A DNA stretch of 64,000 nt from Deltaproteobacteria bacterium (GTDB lineage Bacteria > Myxococcota_C > UBA6777). The notes under the pieces were generated by a model that saw nothing but the letters and a program-made list of their open reading frames with translations, did no database searches and was not told the DNA's origin. Shown one piece after another: positions 61,456-64,000 of the stretch. Both the position numbers and the translations under genes were made by a program. The first letter of the stretch is position 1. Each line of letters starts with the position of its first letter. Location: positions 36,609 to 100,608 of the forward strand of contig PCBK01000030.1 in NCBI GenBank assembly GCA_002731275.1, given 5' to 3'.

Positions 61456-62316
61456 ATGTCCCGTTTGCCCTCTCTTCTCTTGCTCCTTCTGTGTCTGTCT
61501 TTGTCAACCGGTTGCTGGCAAGATTATCACGAGCCAAAGATCGACGCCATCGAGATGAACGCGATGCCCTCTGCACAGTGGGAGGCCGACCTCAAAGAGC
61601 TCCTCACCACACACGTCAATGACAAAGGGCTCGTCGATTACGCCACCCTCGCCACCCAAAAAGAGAAAGTGGAAGGCATCATCGCTGCCCTCAACTTTGT
61701 ACGCATCGACGCATCCTGGACAGACGAACAAAAGCTCGCCTTCTGGATCAACGCTTACAACATCATCATGTTTTGGAACATCCTCAGCGAATACCCCGAA
61801 GTCCACACAGAGAAAAACGTCATCGCCTACCAAAATGCCTTCTTCGATACAAACAAATTTGCCGTCGCAGGTGTCATCGTCAGCCTCAACGATATCGAAC
61901 ACAAGATGCTCCGCAACGACAACCCCGACGCCGAATTTGTCACCAACCATCTCGTCGTCAAGACACTCCGTCCAGAGATCCACGTCGCCGTGTCTTGCGC
62001 CGCGCTCTCCTGCCCTCCTCTTCTCAACGACATCTGGGAAGCCGAAAAGGTCGACGAGACGCTCAAGTCACAGATGCGCAAGGTGCTCAACGATGAGGCC
62101 TTCGTCAGCCTCGGAAGTGACGGCAAACCGAGCGTCACGAGCCTTGTAGATTGGTACAATGTCGACTTCAAAACGGAGACACAAACAGTGGGGGCCTACC
62201 TCGCGTCCTGGCTCGACGACAGCAAACAAGAATTAAAAACCGCGCTGATCGCCGCAGGCAACGATAAAAGTAAGCTCTCCTTCAAAAATTACGACTGGAC
62301 CCTCAATCACCAATAA
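61456..62316 (+). CDS. DUF547 lipoprotein
   Basis: A 286-residue protein. ATG 61456 is chosen because GGAG (61444-61447) is eight bases upstream; an ATG at 61450 is too close. The signal peptide ends in STGC (Cys20). The rest is one DUF547 domain with VDYATLA, KLAFWINAYNIIMFWNIL, NDIEHKMLR and the HVAVSCAALSCPPL strand, whose His and Cys form the conserved core of this uncharacterised family. A hairpin GGAAAG/CTTTCC (61423-61439) lies immediately before the ribosome-binding site. It is convergent with the kinase gene. Confidence 0.9.
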   Translation: MSRLPSLLLLLLCLSLSTGCWQDYHEPKIDAIEMNAMPSAQWEADLKELLTTHVNDKGLVDYATLATQKEKVEGIIAALNFVRIDASWTDEQKLAFWINAYNIIMFWNILSEYPEVHTEKNVIAYQNAFFDTNKFAVAGVIVSLNDIEHKMLRNDNPDAEFVTNHLVVKTLRPEIHVAVSCAALSCPPLLNDIWEAEKVDETLKSQMRKVLNDEAFVSLGSDGKPSVTSLVDWYNVDFKTETQTVGAYLASWLDDSKQELKTALIAAGNDKSKLSFKNYDWTLNHQ

Positions 62317-62358
62317 GCAGACTCCCTCTCCCTCCCACATGTCAGCAACTCACTTTCT

Positions 62359-63879
62359 TCAGCGAAGAAAGAAGCGCCACATCACCCATCCCATCCCACC
62401 TGCGAGCCCAACAAACAGCAAGAAAAAGAAGACGAGCATACCAATAGAGACCGGCTGCACAGCCCCCTCCTCTACATCATCCAGCCCTTCCACCCGACTA
62501 TTCAGAGCATCCTCATTGGCAAATGCATCAGCGAACGAATCCTCAGCCCCTGTGGAGACTGCAGGGAGCGCATCTTGCGAGTGTGCACCTGCGGTCGTGC
62601 CTGCCGTGATCTTTGCAAGCTCGGAGAGAGGCATCGTGACTTTCACAGGGACAGCCTCTAGCGCATCTTGCGAGTCAGCGATCGCGTGGAGAACATCGCG
62701 GGTGTCTTCTTCTGCGTGGAGTGAGACCGCGTCCCGACTCTGTTTGGGAGCGGCTCGCGCGATCGTCGGTGGTGGTGTAGGATCATCGCTTTCTTTGGGG
62801 GGCTTTGACTGTCCACCGATAACGATCCCCATCCCTCCCTTCTTCTTCTCCTTCCTGCGCTCGATTTGTTGACACAACAACACTGAGCCCAACTCCTGGA
62901 AGAAGTCAGGGATAGAAGCAGGCCGATCTGTAGGCTTTTTGGCGAGCAGACGTTTGATGATATTCTCTAACTCTTGTGGGTACACCAGATCGGGTCGAAC
63001 TTGTGCGAGGGTTGGGGGTGTTTGTTCGATGTGTGCTTTCTTCAGATCTTCGCTCTTTGTCACATTGAAGACCGGACGACGGGTCAACATCTCGAACAAC
63101 ATGTTGCCAAAAGCGTAAAGATCGGCGCGAGGTGTAATGACCTCTCCCAGGATCTGTTCCGGAGCCATATAGCGAGGTGTACCGACGATTTCACTGAAGT
63201 TGTTGTCCTCGGCAAGATCACAGGCGATCCCAAAGTCGATCAGGCGCAAACTCTTTTGCAATCCGTCGGTCCCTTCGGAGGAGACATCCATATGCTCGAT
63301 CAGGAAGACATTGTCGGGTTTGACGTCGCGATGAATGATGCCATTCTGATGGACAAAGTGAAGCGCGTGACCGAGCTGCTCGGCCCAACGATAGATCAAC
63401 TTTTGGTCGAAGAGTTGGCGACTCTCGCGGTATTTGTCCTTGAGGCTAAAGCCACGTAGCCACTCAAGTGACATAAAGTGTCCGAGTCCGTCGAGATAAC
63501 CATGTTCATGGAGTTTGATCACCCTGGGGTGGGATATCTTTTCGAGGATACGTGCTTCTCGCTGAAAGCGTTCGACAAAGGGGTCAAGTTTGGCGAACTC
63601 CTCACGTAACACCTTGATCGCACGCAGATCTTGGGGATCTACCTTGTGCTGTGCGCGGTAGATGTAGCCCATCCCACCGATCGCGATACGTTCAACAATC
63701 GAGAAGTCTCCAACCATCAGACCAAGATGTGGGTCATTATCCTCACCAGAGGGGAGCGCTGGGTCTTCCTCTGTTGAGGATGTGAGCGTGGAGATACGTT
63801 GCCCTTGAGGGTTCACGTCATCTTCGAGAAGCGCGGAGAGAAAGGGATCTTCGATTTGTTCAGGTTTCTTTTGGGACAT
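62359..63879 (-). CDS. Hanks-type Ser/Thr protein kinase with C-terminal membrane anchor
   Basis: A 506-residue kinase. After an acidic leader (1-55) the catalytic domain (about 58-330) has the glycine loop IGGMGYIY, Lys89 (AIKVL), HRDVKPDN with Asp185 and Asn190, DFG at 215-217 and the activation segment GTPRYMAPEQ. A flexible Ser/Ala/Asp-rich segment follows, with SQDAL repeats, and a single membrane helix lies at about 481-501 with a short basic end. The kinase domain is therefore cytoplasmic and tail-anchored, without a sensor domain outside. The ATG lies inside the end of the preceding gene (20-base overlap), indicating coupled translation. Confidence 0.93.
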   Translation of the reverse strand: MSQKKPEQIEDPFLSALLEDDVNPQGQRISTLTSSTEEDPALPSGEDNDPHLGLMVGDFSIVERIAIGGMGYIYRAQHKVDPQDLRAIKVLREEFAKLDPFVERFQREARILEKISHPRVIKLHEHGYLDGLGHFMSLEWLRGFSLKDKYRESRQLFDQKLIYRWAEQLGHALHFVHQNGIIHRDVKPDNVFLIEHMDVSSEGTDGLQKSLRLIDFGIACDLAEDNNFSEIVGTPRYMAPEQILGEVITPRADLYAFGNMLFEMLTRRPVFNVTKSEDLKKAHIEQTPPTLAQVRPDLVYPQELENIIKRLLAKKPTDRPASIPDFFQELGSVLLCQQIERRKEKKKGGMGIVIGGQSKPPKESDDPTPPPTIARAAPKQSRDAVSLHAEEDTRDVLHAIADSQDALEAVPVKVTMPLSELAKITAGTTAGAHSQDALPAVSTGAEDSFADAFANEDALNSRVEGLDDVEEGAVQPVSIGMLVFFFLLFVGLAGGMGWVMWRFFLR

Positions 63880-64000
63880 AGCTGATCAACAATCGCCTAT
63901 GAAAACGTCCTTGCGCGGTGCGAACGGTGATACGGATCGGGTTGCCACCTTTTTTGAGGCGCAACGGGATCGTCACAGTCAACGTCTTGTTGCCCTTGGG
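63860..64000 (-). CDS. C-terminal fragment of a protein with an Ig-like / glucodextranase-type strand pattern (5' end outside window)
   Basis: The minus strand is open from the window edge to TGA at 63862-63860, giving 46 residues. The segment LTVTIPLRLKKGGNPIRITVRT-AQGRFHRRLLISY has the alternating pattern of an Ig-like or Big-type beta-sandwich end (P-L-KxGxNxIxIT...G). The stop codon lies inside the kinase gene, so the two are probably cotranscribed. A surface or kinase-linked Ig domain protein is likely; the full gene cannot be identified. Confidence 0.65.
   Translation of the reverse strand, partial: PKGNKTLTVTIPLRLKKGGNPIRITVRTAQGRFHRRLLISYVPKET

Overview
This window reads as a chromosomal segment of a moderate-GC bacterium from the myxobacterial (Myxococcota / former Deltaproteobacteria) branch. 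The sequence shows an AgmX/GltJ-type protein (MJ0042 zinc ribbon, GYF_2, transmembrane helix, AgmX C-terminal domain), more MJ0042 zinc-ribbon proteins with long disordered linkers and TPR tails, a Hanks-type Ser/Thr kinase with a C-terminal membrane anchor, eight predicted lipoproteins, very large TPR and beta-propeller proteins, and a compact mevalonate operon. No rRNA, tRNA, insertion sequence, integrase or CRISPR array was seen.

Layout. 0-2.2 kb: end of a type III secretion switch protein (SctU/FlhB), a small Met/Gln-rich protein closed by a clear terminator, and a DOT1-like methyltransferase. 2.4-5 kb: a GspC-like secretin partner facing a CrtI/RetSat-type FAD oxidoreductase. 5.2-14.4 kb: two paralogous ~1,070-1,110-residue beta-propeller lipoproteins flanking a convergent WD40 lipoprotein. 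14.5-17.6 kb: MscS channel, PEGA protein, small lipoprotein, small membrane protein. 17.7-33 kb: a giant TPR protein, three MJ0042 zinc-ribbon membrane proteins, and a DHH phosphoesterase. 33-38 kb: TPR protein, YfcE-type phosphodiesterase, an unknown protein, a pectate-lyase-fold lipoprotein, DoxX. 38.5-41 kb: tsaD and rlmN, divergent, with palindromes between them. 41-46.4 kb: a BNR-repeat lipoprotein, a hybrid histidine kinase, a monoacylglycerol-lipase-like hydrolase. 46.5-50.6 kb: mevalonate kinase, diphosphomevalonate decarboxylase, phosphomevalonate kinase and a prenyl synthase in one run, giving mevalonate to prenyl diphosphate. 50.7-55 kb: a secreted conserved lipoprotein and a charge-segregated membrane TPR protein. 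55.3-58.2 kb: selB-rsmI. 58.3-61.3 kb: a class I fumarase beta-like protein that appears to have lost the active-site signature, then sucC-sucD. 61.4-64 kb: a DUF547 lipoprotein, a Ser/Thr kinase, and the end of an Ig-like protein that overlaps the kinase start.

The most unusual items are the fumarase-beta-like probable pseudoenzyme beside sucCD, a six-times repeated unnamed ~90-residue domain on a zinc-ribbon membrane protein, a three-way-junction-like leader before a propeller gene, and a 15-bp palindrome of the form AACAG-N5-CTGTT lying over two separate promoters (mscS and rlmN). Several starts were moved from the longest reading frame on the basis of Shine-Dalgarno sites, lipoboxes or promoters. 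GTG or TTG starts are common here. All functional calls come from reading motifs, without database searches.
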